Positions 22,560-34,591 of a DNA stretch of 64,000 nt are shown here, one piece after another (position 1 is the stretch's first letter; every line of letters begins with the position of its first letter). Below the pieces are notes generated by a model, which worked only from the letters and a program-made list of their open reading frames with translations, was not told the DNA's origin and made no database searches. Source of the stretch: Cepaea nemoralis (lineage: Eukaryota > Mollusca > Gastropoda > Stylommatophora > Helicidae); the NCBI GenBank assembly GCA_014155875.1, contig JACEFZ010013229.1:277978-341977 (forward strand), read 5' to 3'. The position numbers were made by a program, and so were the translations under genes.

Positions 22560-23384
22560 GTCGCCAAGGAAAGAATATGGAACCCACCAGAAGAGATACC
22601 TCCGCAAGACTCAAGATGATGATTAGGGACGGCCAGGTGTCGTACCGTCAGGGCGCAATGAACCCTGGGTAAAGAAATTAACGTTTGTACTTAATGAAAG
22701 AACTCGAAGTAAACGGGCCTCTCCAATGTCAGAAATGAAATTTAGCGGGTGCTTATACCCAAAACAGAAACCCTGCACATTTAAGAATGACGCAAATGCC
22801 TATTTGTTTGATCAAAATCGCCAATATTAGAAATGCATTGATCTCTGCAATTGCTATATGAGTTAGTATGCCCGTAGTATTAGTCAATCTGGGTTCTTAG
22901 TTATGGCTAGAAATATGGGCTTTTGAATTATTCAAAAGTATCTTTTTTGAAACTTTTTTTTTTTTTTTTTGGCTAGAGTCATAAAAATGAAACTCATATA
23001 ATATAATATGCCTTTTCTTTTAAAATTGGCGCCCCATGATTTAATTGAGTTCCTCAAAATGGTAATAACATTGATATCAATATGATCTTTGTTTGGTTTG
23101 GTTGTATAATCGCTGTTTCTGGAGCTACCTGTGATATAATTTTATTACCTGGAATTAAAAGTGAAATATTTTGATTCTCTGTCGGCCCGATCCTGGGAAA
23201 AATATTCTTTCTATCCTGTGTCTTTCTTGATGAGTGAGGAGAATGTTTGAGGTGCTTTCTCTCTTTCTCTTTTTATTCTTCCTTCTTAGCTGTGACCCGA
23301 TCTCAGCGGCGTTGTACTTCTTCTTACTCTAGCACCTAAGTATAGGGAAACCATGTCTCCCTTTATTGCATCATTTGCTTCGTT
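22560..23384. other. Region with no recognisable gene
   Basis: AT-rich with a T-run near 22951-22970. No open frame of note and no family recognised. Confidence 0.4.
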
Positions 23385-23430
23385 TTCATATATATATATA
23401 TATATATAGATATATATATATATATTATAG

Positions 23431-23461
<31 letters not shown>

Positions 23462-23500
23462 TAGCTGACCAGGCCCGGCTTCGCCCAGTCCCTGGCGGGC

Positions 23501-23592
<92 letters not shown>

Positions 23593-23595
23593 GAC
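23385..23595. repeat. (TA)n, then (ATCT)n and (GTCT)n microsatellites
   Basis: TA-rich tract at 23388-23456, then a 40-bp unique segment, then ATCT repeats (about 23501-23552) passing into GTCT repeats (to 23593). Confidence 0.95.
23460..23500 (-). other. GC-rich hairpin motif ending CTAGT (Helitron-like 3' end?)
   Basis: Read on minus this is ACTGGGCGAAGCCGGGCC, then TCAGCTAGT. A short GC-rich palindrome followed by CTAG is the layout of a Helitron 3' terminus. The same GGGCGAAGCCGGGC core recurs in the satellite at 46740-47345. No Rep/helicase is visible, so this is only a suggestion. Confidence 0.3.
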
Positions 23596-23739
23596 GACCC
23601 AGCCCGGCTGTCTATCCATCCATCCAATATACCATGGACAGACATAAAAATAATTTACCACGTCCTACAAGAAAGAAATGAAAACTGTAAACTGATTAGA
23701 GAAATTAGACGTAGCCGGTCACACTAGTAAATAACATGA

Positions 23740-23835
23740 TGGTGGGGGTATTGTCGAGACAAGAATACAGAGCTGATCTACGACTCTTGTGATAGAGTGA
23801 GATGGCGAAATATGACCGCCCATGCTTATACGCAC
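23740..23835 (-). repeat. Interspersed repeat shared with 54500-54590
   Basis: About 80 bp that match 54505-54585 in opposite orientation at roughly 75-80 percent by eye (shared words GGGCGGTCA, TCTCACTC, CTTGTCTCGAC). Family unknown. Confidence 0.6.
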
Positions 23836-23869
23836 GGTACAAAACAATGATGAATACAACATGCGAAAA

Positions 23870-24958
23870 TGCAGGTAAGCTTCAGTTTGCTTTTCTTTAT
23901 TGTGTAACACTCCAATGCGAGTTGTGCTTGATTTTTTTAAACCGGCGTTTGCACCGACGTAAATGATACAGTCTCCAACAGCGTTGATACAAAATAAAAA
24001 CATCTGAATTGTTTCTAAAAACCATGTTTAGCGGAATATTCTGTTTTATTGTTTCAATCTTAGTGACGTATGAAATCACAAACGCAAAGCCACTACATAA
24101 AATGTAGAGGGTGCAAATGCTTACTAATGTTTTTGTTGTCTTGATGCAGACTTTTTGGTGACTACTTTTAATTGGCTGAGGTCATATGTTTCCGTCTGTT
24201 GGTAATTAACATGATTTGAATTCCAATAACAACACAGCCGACGGTTACAATATAATTGGTATTATTCCTGTCATGTAATTAATTGTGCCTTTTAGTATTG
24301 CGTACAGACCACTCTTAACATCATTTACATAGGTACGTGAGTACATTAGCTGCCCTATTACATTGTCTTCACGCAAGACTTGATCAAATTGAAAACAGAA
24401 TATATTGTCATAAAGAAAATATGCGCCACTTACAATAAAAATACAGGCAACAGTAGCCATTGCACGTCTGGGTGTTAAGATAAAATAAACTTTGAGTGGA
24501 CACAAAATGACTAATATACGTTCTCCTGTTATGAGAACAGGAATCAGCATTGCCGATTGAAGTCCTATGATATAAGCCGATATGAACACCATACAGAGTA
24601 CATACAGTATGTAATTAACAGTTTCAGAAAACGTGAATCCTGGAGGGTTATTTCCAACATATATATACATAGGAATGTTGTTGATGCCCGTGAGAAACAA
24701 AACATCAGAGACAGCCAAGGCCATGAGAAGAACACTGGAACATTTTCTGAACCCCTGTCTGGTCAGTATGATAATGCTGGTTACATTGCCAGCTATTCCT
24801 AACACGCTGATACAGGGGAATATTATATAGTGAAATACTTGATCTATTTTGTGAGCTAATTCTTCACTGAGTAGCAGACGAAGTGTTTGTTCAGTGGTCA
24901 CTGAGATCATTACAGTTATGTTTGTAGACATCTTTACATTTTTAGTTACTACAATCAC
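23870..24958 (-). pseudogene. Rhodopsin-like GPCR pseudogene (molluscan chemoreceptor/peptide-receptor type)
   Basis: Minus-strand single-exon receptor. The open frame (24958-24245, 237 codons) holds an extracellular N-terminus with an N-glycosylation site (Asn13) and TM1 to TM5. Class A landmarks: GN in TM1 (residues 57-58), LAVSD in TM2 (81-85), a Cys near the top of TM3 (122) that can pair with Cys188 in loop 2, and GERILVI after TM3 (145-151) in place of DRY. A frameshift at 24245, stops near 24170, and a further shift near 24010 separate TM6 (TLVSICTLYILCSGFAFVIS) and a poor TM7. It resembles the expanded intronless receptor families of gastropods, variously named chemosensory or FMRFamide-receptor-like. 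Ligand unknown; broken. Confidence 0.85.
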
Positions 24959-26029
24959 CGTGTTTTTAAGATGTATATGATTGTGATGGTCACATTTGTA
25001 ACATTGTTACTATGTAGGTTTGTATTTAGATATATTAACAACAACAAATCACCGTGTCAATATGCGTATATCATCACAGTTACCTATTCCTAGGCAAATT
25101 CTTGTTGGCGACCTTAGCCATTGTCTCTATACAGAAAATCCTCTACCTACGGTCGCCAGGTTAGAGCCACAACCAACTACTACCGTCGGTTGCTCTGACG
25201 CTCATTGAACAAATTAAAATACAAGCACACAGAAAAACATAGAATAATGTGCATATATGGGAGTTAAATTAAAAAGAAAACCGATAGTTATATAATGCTG
25301 AATTTGTAGCTGGGTGCAAAAGTTGGGCAATTCGTGATGTTCCATTTGCAATTTCGTAATTTTGTATGTGAGTATTTATTGTCAGCAACTTCCAGCTTTC
25401 AATGAAAGGTCATATTCTTTGTATCAATTTTTGTCTTTAAAAGGAATGACGATTAATTTGCTTCCCGACTACGAATTTGACTAAATTAGAGACCGTCAAG
25501 ATAAAACGGGTCAATACGATTTCCAATGTGCGGTCTTCGGCCTTTTAATGTAGTGAGTGTGTTTTAGATGGTGCTATTTCGGTTAGTTAGAAGTCAATTA
25601 TGGTTCTCGATGGATATGTAAAGATAAGTGCGTTATTGTATTCCCATTTCAATCACTAACATCCTTGAGAACGTAATACTTTCAATTGAAGAAATCGCTT
25701 TAAACAGAAATTATGAATAATTATATTTCATAACCAAATTGTCTTAACAAGTTAAACATTGCCGTCAGTTGTGATTGGCTAAACTGCGGGCATCAAGTCA
25801 AGTAAGTGCGGACAAATTACCCGTGTTCCATATCGCGGACATAATTCACTGCAAATGTCACGTGTTTGATAAGACATGATTCACTGTAAATGTAACCTGA
25901 ATGCAGCAATTTGAAACATGTTCAGAAAGGGAACGCATTCATTGGTTAAATGATTTCTCCAGGAAGCCCTTTTAGTAGACAAGAAGATTGATAAATTCGA
26001 ATTCTTCCGCTTCTTTGTTCCTCTTTGCC
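24959..26029. other. Flank of the GPCR pseudogene, no gene recognised
   Basis: AT-rich, mostly unique-looking sequence and the least TE-like stretch of the window. No domain-bearing open frame. It may hold the former upstream region of the receptor gene. Confidence 0.4.
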
Positions 26030-27380
26030 AGACTTCGGCATGGGAATCAGATAGCTGTGTAACCATTCCTCCTTGATGTTAGCGCTCTCTATACTGTTGT
26101 TGTACATGTCTGCTAGTTTCTCTAACTCGTTGTGGGTACACGTATTGATGTCGTCATATCTTATGCCATCTGGCCCTGGAGCGCTGTTTTTGATCGTCTA
26201 AGCACAGCCTTGATTTCTTTCACTGTCACTGTGTCTTTAGCCGAAATGATCTGGGCCATACACCTGTCTGAGGTGACCTCCTTGGCAAGATTTCGGCCTC
26301 TCATGTCTGTCTGGTTGCTCTGCTCTAGATAGCGTTCGAAGAGGGCTTAGCTCTTGTTCTCGTCATCCTCTGCCAGATGAGATCAGCACCTTGAAAGTCA
26401 GAAATTCTCTTATTCTTGACTACCCCACTCATGCTTTTATGTATTCGCCAGAACAATTTCAGTGACTTGTCTGTGCTTACGCTTTGACATACCTCTGCCC
26501 ATTTTTTACCTTTAACCACCATAACCAGTTTTTTTTTTAAATAGCTTACTTTTGTGTGCATCTCTCTTTCTAAGTGCATGCAGGGACCAGGATGGGCAAC
26601 TCTGTTCTTCTTGGCATTTAGCCATTTTCTTACAGCACTATGCTTATCCATCCAGGACTTTTCCACCTCAAAATTCCACCAAGATGGCTACTCCCAGATG
26701 TTTTTCCTGCCCTGAATCTTTCTGCGCTTGTCGCGTCTTATTTTACTCACCACATCTTGCCCTGTACTGTCATACTTGAAATTCTTGACCGTTGACTTGT
26801 GCTGCCTGGTTCTGCCTTTCTCAACCAATATGCTGCAATGGTGGTGGTTGCTGCCATGGTGCCCTAGGGCACTCCATTTACACACTGTAGTGAGTGAAGG
26901 AGAAAACCTCGCCAGGATAATAACACTGTCCTCATCACCTGGACGATTTGCTGTCATGGTGACACAGCCACTGTTGATACAAACAAGGTTACTGGTTTAA
27001 ATTGCCGCCTCGAGCTCCTCCCTCTGTGTGTTGGAAGAAATGTTACCCCATGATTTGCCATCAGCGTTGAAATCCACACAGAAAATAACATTCTTGTTGT
27101 GACATAATATGTCACTCAGACACTGCCACTTCTGGAAATTCACACTCGCGTTACAGTCATAGACATTAACCAACACGAATTGTAGACCAGATTGAAATCT
27201 AACAGCCTTTAATTGTATCTCGTCACTGTCCCACCTCGACATGTCCAGATCTGAAGCCACTATACTGTCTCGAATCAGAGTCGCTATTCCCAAATTTCGC
27301 CTGTTATAAAAACATTTGAAGCCGGCATTATGGAGTGAATTAACACCCATTCTTGTCTCATGAAGCACTACTAAATCGTT
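26030..27380 (-). pseudogene. Family B LINE 5' part (endonuclease to pre-RT), inverted
   Basis: Minus strand. It has an endonuclease with ETRMGVNSLHNAGFKCF, FVLVNVYDCNASVNFQKW and FCVDFNADGKSWGN (27368-26997), a linker with several stops, and a pre-RT region (LFWRIHKSMSGVVKNKRI, 26666-26325). It ends near 26030 at the start of RT. Head-to-head with it, at about 27380, a plus-strand family B copy begins. The roughly 0.4 kb from VKNK onward occurs in both orientations. Confidence 0.82.
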
Positions 27381-27692
27381 CCTGTATGAATGGAATAGTC
27401 AAGAATAAGAGTGTTCCTGACTTCCATAGTGCTGACCTTATCTGTCAGAGGTCTGACGAGAACAAGGGAAAAGCCTTTTTCGAACGCTATCTAGAGCAGT
27501 GCAACCAGACAGACATGAAAGGTCGAAACTTTGCCAAGGCGGTTACCTCAGATATTTGTAAGGCCAAGAACATTGCAGTTGAAGACACGGTGACAGTGAA
27601 AGAGATCAGGGCTGTGCTTCGAAGAACAAGAAACAGCGCACAAGGACAAGATAGTAGAAGGTATGATGACATTAGTATGTGTACCAACAACG
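27381..27692 (+). pseudogene. Family B pre-RT region
   Basis: GIVKNKSVPDFHSADLICQ, LEQCNQTDMKGRNFA and VKEIRAVLRRTRNSAQGQ are open on plus to the hAT insertion at 27701. This region lies between endonuclease and RT and corresponds to 14896-14624 and 26470-26160 on minus. Confidence 0.82.
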
Positions 27693-27700
27693 AGCTAGAG

Positions 27701-29934
27701 CAGTGGTTCTCAACCTTTTTTGGTCCGTGCCCCCCTTCACCATATTTTCAGAACGTCATTCTCCCCCTCCCCCCCCCCATTTCATATTTCCTACCTAAAA
27801 ATCCCCCACCCCTACACAGTATACGTAAAAATGGAAGGTAAATATGTTACAATAGGTCTAGACATCCACATAAAACGTGATTTGTGGGTCTACTTACTTT
27901 ATAAAATGAATTTCAGAAGGATGAGACGTGCATAAATGTAAAGTATGAAGGGAAGAGCAATATCAAGTAATCGGTTCTTGTATTAATGGGATCTTGAAAT
28001 GATCTTCATTCCCTGTCGTGTGTGTAAAGAATGAATGTCGCAGTAGTTACTTGTTCTTCTTTACCACTTTAGTGTCGTCCCTAGAGTGAAGGGAATCAAC
28101 ACCCACATTAATTTTTAATCCAATATCTCTATCCTGGAGATATCCAGCAGACTCCGTCCACACACTCCTTCAATCTGAAGACACCTTCCTCTCACTCTTA
28201 CTCACCCTTGGATCATGCCCCCTCTCATTCTTCCCCAACATAACATACTTGACAACTCTAGCTTCAACAAATAAAAACAAGAAATTTATTAAAGCAAAGA
28301 GTATATGTAGGAGAAGTGGGTGTGTGAGTATAAGGTGTAGAATGTGTGACGTGTCCTCTAAAGTGTCTATAGACTCAGATCAGTGTTCAGGAGTATAGTC
28401 ATTCTCATATCTGTGCTGAAAACACACCAGCACCATGTAGCCCATACAAGTAGCCTCACCCAGGTGATGCTCCTCCGGTCACGTGTAGACTTCATCCGTT
28501 GTCTCTTGAACCACTAGGATGCTTGGACCCCCATGACAAATACTGTCCAATGAGAGTCTTCAATCTGATTCACACTATGAAATTCCTCGGTTATTTAACT
28601 CATTGTTAATCAGAAAATTCTAACCCTATTGTCACTGTTATTGGGGAAATCTCAATGGATCTTCTGTCACTGGTTGTAAAGATTCCCCATATTATCACCA
28701 CAGTCTAAATGTTCTCTGTATCAGTATAACTTTGGTGTGAATGTTCCTAGTATCAATAGTGTATCTCTACAATGATCTGACTGTTCAATGATACAACTAT
28801 CACTTGCTAATCATAATCTCATCAGCATGTCCTGCTCAGCAGAAGCCAGGTTCCCGTAAACCAACTTAGGTATAAGCCCAATGTAGCGGCCTCTCAGCAA
28901 CTTCTGTCTTCAAATTCTGAGCCATCATCTTCTAAAATTGTGTTAGCTTCACTGTTGAAAATCAGAGCACACATACGTGGACCTGTAAATGGGACCTGTA
29001 GAATAGAGAATACTATGGTGAGGGCAACTCAGTCCTGGCCGGAATTAGGTAAGTGTAGGCCAATAACAGCACTCAGATCTATAACAGAGATCCGATCTCT
29101 GTCTAGCACCGCACTAATAGAACATTCTATCACTAATCATAATACATTATATCACTGCACCTATAATACATTAGATCACCGCACAGCACTGTACTCTATT
29201 CCTAATCATACTCTTAAATTAGATATATTAATAGCCTACCATATGCCTATTTCAGTTGCTACTCGAGAAACTATGCAATCAGACTGGATCTATGTCCGCG
29301 GATAACTATCACCACTTAGACATTATAGTCTCTCTCATGTAACACAACTCGGAATAATGCACCGATCCTAACACTTCAGAATGTTTTTTCCGACTCCCTC
29401 CACTTGTTTACCACACTGGGTTTTATATGGGTGCTTGAGTGACGTCACCAAAAAGTCCAGACGCCAATCAGTCCAGAATCTGGCTTTGTCCTCCTGTTTC
29501 TAGACTAACCGGAGTCAATTCGCTGTCAAGTTCTCTTTCATCTAGGAAATTCTTTGTCTCATACAACAAAGATCCTGGCTGTCTGTGAGCCAGAGACCTT
29601 TCCCCCATATCACAGAATCCTTCCGACCTCTGGCAGACATTCTGTCCATCACTTTCAACGGCCGTCTCCCGCCTTGCAGACAGATGACGCCAGTGCACGT
29701 CTCTCGAACAACACCTGCCAACAAAATGTCGACCGTGTGTAGACATCGCGACGCGACTCACTTTGATCTCATTCCCTACAACATCAAAGGGTTGCTGTTT
29801 TTGCAGACTAAGGTCGGGTCTAGTCTGTCATTGATCGAACTAACAAGTTTATTCTGCGACATTCCCCCCCCCCCTGGAAACCCTAAAATTTCCCTGGGGG
29901 GGGGGGGGGATTTCCCACTTGTTGAGAACCACTG
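27701..29934. mobile_element. hAT-type non-autonomous transposon, 2234 bp
   Basis: Perfect 8-bp TSD AGCTAGAG at 27693-27700 and 29935-29942. Terminal inverted repeats CAGTGGTTCTCAAC on both ends, the classic hAT start. Subterminal C- and G-runs mirror one another (27768-27778, 29862-29873 and 29896-29909). No transposase is recognisable; the longest inner open frame (28940-29305) has no hAT features. The inner 1.5 kb, with long C/T-rich stretches and an AATAAA, may be a further unrecognised insertion. Confidence 0.92.
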
Positions 29935-29942
29935 AGCTAGAG

Positions 29943-30293
29943 GAACTAGCAGATATATAATACAACATATAGGGAGTGCTAGCATCAAGGAAGAGTGGTT
30001 ACACAGCTACCTGATTCCCTTGCCGACGCCTGGCAAAGACCACACAACGATTCAGGGATATCTCGTAACAACCATGCAAAATACAAAAGGCAAGATGCTG
30101 GAGAAGTCAATTGCTCGAAAAATATCAAGCCAGCAAGAGAGTCAATGTTTTTTTCCCACCTAGCCTTAGAGTTTATCGCCCAAGCAGAGACACCTGGACC
30201 AACGCAGCAGTTTTAGCCCATGACGTCTATGAAAGTTTCCACTCAGGCATTGAAACATGTGCTGCGCCATTTGATCATGAGGTTGCGTGCAAT
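29943..30293 (+). pseudogene. Family B RT N-terminus
   Basis: Resumes directly after the hAT TSD: it covers the same region as the RT start at 54930-55210 (a degenerate LPKPGKD block at about 30020, then RDTWTNAAVLAHDVYESFHS and SGIETCAAPFDHE in separate frames). It is cut at 30293 by the RTE copy. Confidence 0.8.
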
Positions 30294-30345
30294 AGAGCAC
30301 CATTCATTCATTCATTCATGCATTCATTCATTCATTCATTCATTC

Positions 30346-30990
30346 AGTAGCATGTCCTTTGCAGAACATCGCTCCCATAACAACCTTCCGGAAAACCTCT
30401 CCATCATAAGCAAGATGTCCCGCGTCCGATACTCCCATCTGGAGATCATCCGCCACATCCTGCACCCATCTTCTCTTTGGCCTTCCTCTTCCTCTCTTCC
30501 CAGGCATATACCCCTCCATTACTTTTTTCTCCAAACTTTCGTGACGTTTTTGTGACCAAAATATTTCAATTTTCGTTGTTTTATCGTCTTTAATAGTCAA
30601 CGTTCTTCAATATTCAGCTCTTGATGTATGGATGCATTTGTTCTTTTCTTTACCCAAGATATTCTTAGAACTCGTCTATAGCGTTTATATTCAAAGACAT
30701 TTATCCGCTGTTCAGCTTGTTTAGTAAGTGTCCAGGCCTCACAGGCGTATGTTGCAATGGGAAAGATGCATGCTCTTAAAAATCTAATTTTTGTAGTTTT
30801 GTCTGTCCCATTCCATAATTTATTCAGTTGTTGTAGTCTTTGAAGAGCAATTGATAGTCGTCGCTTAATTTCTTTCATTGTGTCACCGTTGTTGGTAATC
30901 AATGATCCAAGATATTCAAAATGTTCTACCACCTCCAATTTCTCCTCATTAACATATATTTCTTTTTCCATAGTGGTTTTATCTGTATGC
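30346..30990 (-). pseudogene. RTE C-terminal region of second copy
   Basis: Minus frames 30992-30597 (FEYLGSLITNNGDT, ACIFPIATYACEAWTLTK, YRRVLRISWVKKRTN) and 30600-30340 (KRGRGRPKRRWVQDVADD, then a stop). The two frames are separated by a shift at about 30600. It is very close to 2277-2990 and shows that the first copy carries an extra base near 2768. Confidence 0.87.
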
Positions 30991-30995
30991 ATTAT

Positions 30996-33900
30996 TGTGG
31001 GGTAGTAAAAGTGAATACCATATGAAATGGTTGTCTAGGGAAATAAAGGTCCTCGGATTCAAACTATAAGGCCTTTGATCGAGAAAGTTTCTTTCCTATA
31101 AGTCTCCAGGCATATAGAGTAGTTATTGGCTCTATTGATGTAAGAATAAGGATAAGGGCCGGATAGACTCCACCCATTATACAAGAGAAACTACCCTTCC
31201 TGAGAATTAGCAGAGAATAGCTCAATTAACCACAGATCTCTAGCATGCTAGTGTCCTTGAATACCAGACATTATTAGACTGTGTGTTGGCTGAACTCCCC
31301 ACTGGATTCTCTGCATATAAATAGGTTTGTGACAGTAACATATTTATCTACGATAACAAAACAGTGTAACTCTGGTCACTAGACAATGAAAACTCTCCTG
31401 AAGAACATATATATATTCTTTATTAACAGAATCTCTAACATGGAATTACGAGACTCTGTCTCCACTACAATCTATAACAACATCATAACAAAACAAATAC
31501 ATTATCAAGTATTGCATTAACGTCTATTCTAAAAAATCTCCTCCTCCTCTTCTCTTCCTGTTACTAACCATCTCCGCATCTTGATTGCCATGTCTTCCCG
31601 AATGACCTTCTCGGGATGACTGTTTTAACTATGTGCCGTCTAATCACTATTAGACACACAAACCACTACATGATGTCTATCACCTGGAAAAACCAAACAG
31701 ATCATAGACCAGGGATCTGACTGTTGATTGTATCATTGTTGTAACTAAGTTCTTGAAGACACCAATCTTTAAATCAGGAGAATGTAGATTCACTCCACAC
31801 TGGGCCTCTCTACACCCGTCTTTATTCTCCAAAAGAAGAAGACATATGACGACACTTCTAAAGTTCTATTTTAACTCCACCACGTACTCTACCGCTGAAA
31901 TAGATGGAGTTATTCCATCCTGAACTGACCTAAACTCAAAAGTGTGTTACTGAAAAAAAAGCAAGGTTCTCTAGATGCTGAACCATTGATTGGGGACATG
32001 AAATCAAGTGACGTTGATATCATCAATTGGATGGTAGAACCAAATTGACCAGGCTCCATAAGGTGGTACTGTAAAAAGGCTCTCTGGCTGTAGAAAATAG
32101 TTGACGTGGAAATGGACTCAATGACTAGTGTAGTCCCTTTTGCTGGTGGGATTCAAGTTGACCGACCAATGTAACTGTCCACAAATGTTCCTACAGGACT
32201 TTTGAGAAAAAATGATGATGTTGTGACTTGAACTCTGGACTACTCGATCTGGCATTGTCTTGAGAGGAAAATATGTCTTCATTTAAAAAGAGGGGCTCAC
32301 CCCCACTGGTAGTCGTGTCCAACATTCTGGAACGGATCAAGCACGGACTCTCAACGAAGTCGCTGGGGTCTCCAGCGAACGAAGAACTCTCTATAAGCCG
32401 GTGTCATAGTTGGCTTGAACATCTTTAGGCGGCCTCCTGCGGATTTATCTGGGTAACATGCTTCGTCCAAAGAAAAAGATGCATCCACAATGTCTCAAGG
32501 GGACATTGAACCAAACAAGAGGATCCGTACGGTTTTCATGGTTCACTCCATTTGAGTATGACTGCTTAACATCGAGAGTACCATCCAGTCCGTAAGCTGT
32601 TGCAGACTATAACTTCCCTGATACTACAGGAAGAATATTAGTGTCATCTCTCGTCAGACACAAGTGATGAGTATCAGAAGCTCTTCAATAGCACTTGGCC
32701 CAAAACGATGTCAAACAGGTTGGCAAACACAAAATGGGATAACTCCGAATGGAGTTTCTCACTGTTGCTAGAAGATTAACACTGGATTACTTCCCCTGCC
32801 TCCGGTTCTTGGAAAGACTGCCGTGCTACAGTTGACCAATGTCGATATATAAGCATACTGAGTGACGCCTGGGCTAGACAGTTAGCTCTTCTAAAAGAAT
32901 TCTATTCCAAACGTATATGCCAAACGTTTACTGCCAAATGTGTCCATAATTAGACTCAGCCAAGATGTCCCACGCCCGCCTCAATCGTCTGCAAATTAAA
33001 AATGACAAGCCTTGAACATCCTAGCTTATTATACATTTTCATAAGACTCACAGAGACAACACCTGGACATAAATTCAGAGGACATTCCTCATATGATGAT
33101 TTGGGATATCACCTGTGGGTCTGTAACGTATTGGCCTATTTGGCGAGAAGGTGGGGCGGTAATCTAAACAACTCTACCAACCTCACGCTCCTACCCATAC
33201 AACGAACAGGACATCATAGATACCAAATGTAGATATACTCTCACACATGAACCACCCACTCTGAGAGTACTACCATCTGTTTTAGAACGTGACCGGGGTG
33301 TGACTAAGGTCGGGGTTTTGTAAATATTGGCTCCAATGTCTTGTTATTTTGGCAAGCACACTGCACGATTTACTGCAGGTAAAAATGAGTATTTAGGTAT
33401 GTGAACCGTTCTCATAAATATGATTTAGCCAACTGACATACAGGATCCACCAAATCCGACAAAAGCAATGGGGTGTCTTATCTAACTGTGTCCCCAGGCT
33501 GTCATACACAAAAAATTTACGTTCCGTCCCCGGCATATTCTGCACACAGATAAAGTAACGATTCACACACACAATATATATGCGTACAAGTTCTGAATCG
33601 TTAACACAGGCATTATGTAACACCTGAATAGTTTACTAAAAGTTAGTAAAGATAGGTTCGTCCCTAGAGGAAATTGAACCAAAAGTGAAGATAGATTGAA
33701 CTCTGCAGAAACTGTACAGAATTTACAGAGATATCAAAATCTTCAAAAGAAGAGAAATCAGTAATCATAGCATGATAAGAATTATAAGCGTAGGACTATA
33801 GGACAGTGGTATAGACGTTCGAATCTCAGGCTGTCTCTCTTACAGAAGCAATGGTGCAGTAGCAACTTCACCAAGATACATACATGACATGTAGTATACT

Positions 33901-34269
33901 TCTCATATCAAACAAATATTGTGTTAATTATATAACACAAATATTATCATTCAAACAACATATTTCACTCACCATAGCAACATAGAGGCAAAAAATGGGC
34001 CCCAATGGGCCTATCCCCTCTCTCTGTATGACTACATCTTTCTAGTATGGGCTTCCAGACTCAAGTGACTATGTCTGGTCCCTCCCGGGAGTTTTACCTA
34101 ACTATTACATTCTATTTCCAGCTACCGCCAAATTCCTCACCTCGTTTTGGAGTTTCTGTAGGTGTGACCATAAAAGGAATGGCCCGTGGTCCACACGTCA
34201 AACTCCTTATTCTTCGAAACGCTGCTCTACTAGACTGCAAATTGGCGAAACTGAAAACGCTATGTGACA
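30996..34269 (+). mobile_element. 3274-bp TG...CA element, copy A (solo-LTR-like)
   Basis: Starts TGTGGGGTAGTAAAAG and ends GCTATGTGACA, with the 5-bp TSD ATTAT at 30991-30995 and 34270-34274. Removing it and one TSD rejoins the RTE at a point that matches 2930. TG...CA ends and a 5-bp TSD are the signature of an LTR. There is no internal direct repeat, primer site or gag/pol, so this behaves as a solo LTR or LTR-like unit, at an unusually large size. A TATA-like TATAAATAGG lies at 31316. A 76-codon frame (33002-33232) is also open in copy B but shows no family features. Strand is arbitrary. Confidence 0.85.
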
Positions 34270-34274
34270 ATTAT

Positions 34275-34580
34275 CTTTGTCTTTGCTATATTAAGATATA
34301 AGTTGTGATTTTCACTATTCACTTGGGTTGAGGCTATTAGGTATTCTATACCAGTCTGTGTTGTCGATAGCAATACTATATCATCAGTATACCAAATCTC
34401 TGGTATGTCATGACCATCTATACTTAGGGCATCATATAGCTCCCTGTTTATATCGTCTCTTACATTTCTCATTATATTTTCGGCGTACATGTTAAACAAA
34501 TAGGGGACATCACACATTCCTGGCGGACTCCTTGCTTGATGTCAAACCAATCTGATGTCTCGCCATCTATTCTAACCGCT
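34275..34580 (-). pseudogene. RTE reverse transcriptase palm fragment, second copy
   Basis: Matches 2928-3230. It contains FNMYAENIMRNVRDDIN, and the active-site box reads IWYTDDIVLLS, so YADD has become YTDD. It lies between the 3274-bp insertion (left) and the LINE insertion (right). Confidence 0.82.
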
Positions 34581-34591
34581 GCTTGTTGGTC

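Noticed and set aside
33002..33232. 76-codon frame conserved in both 3274-bp copies as a gene
   Set aside because: Conservation is what two similar copies would show anyway; the frame is short and has no recognised features.
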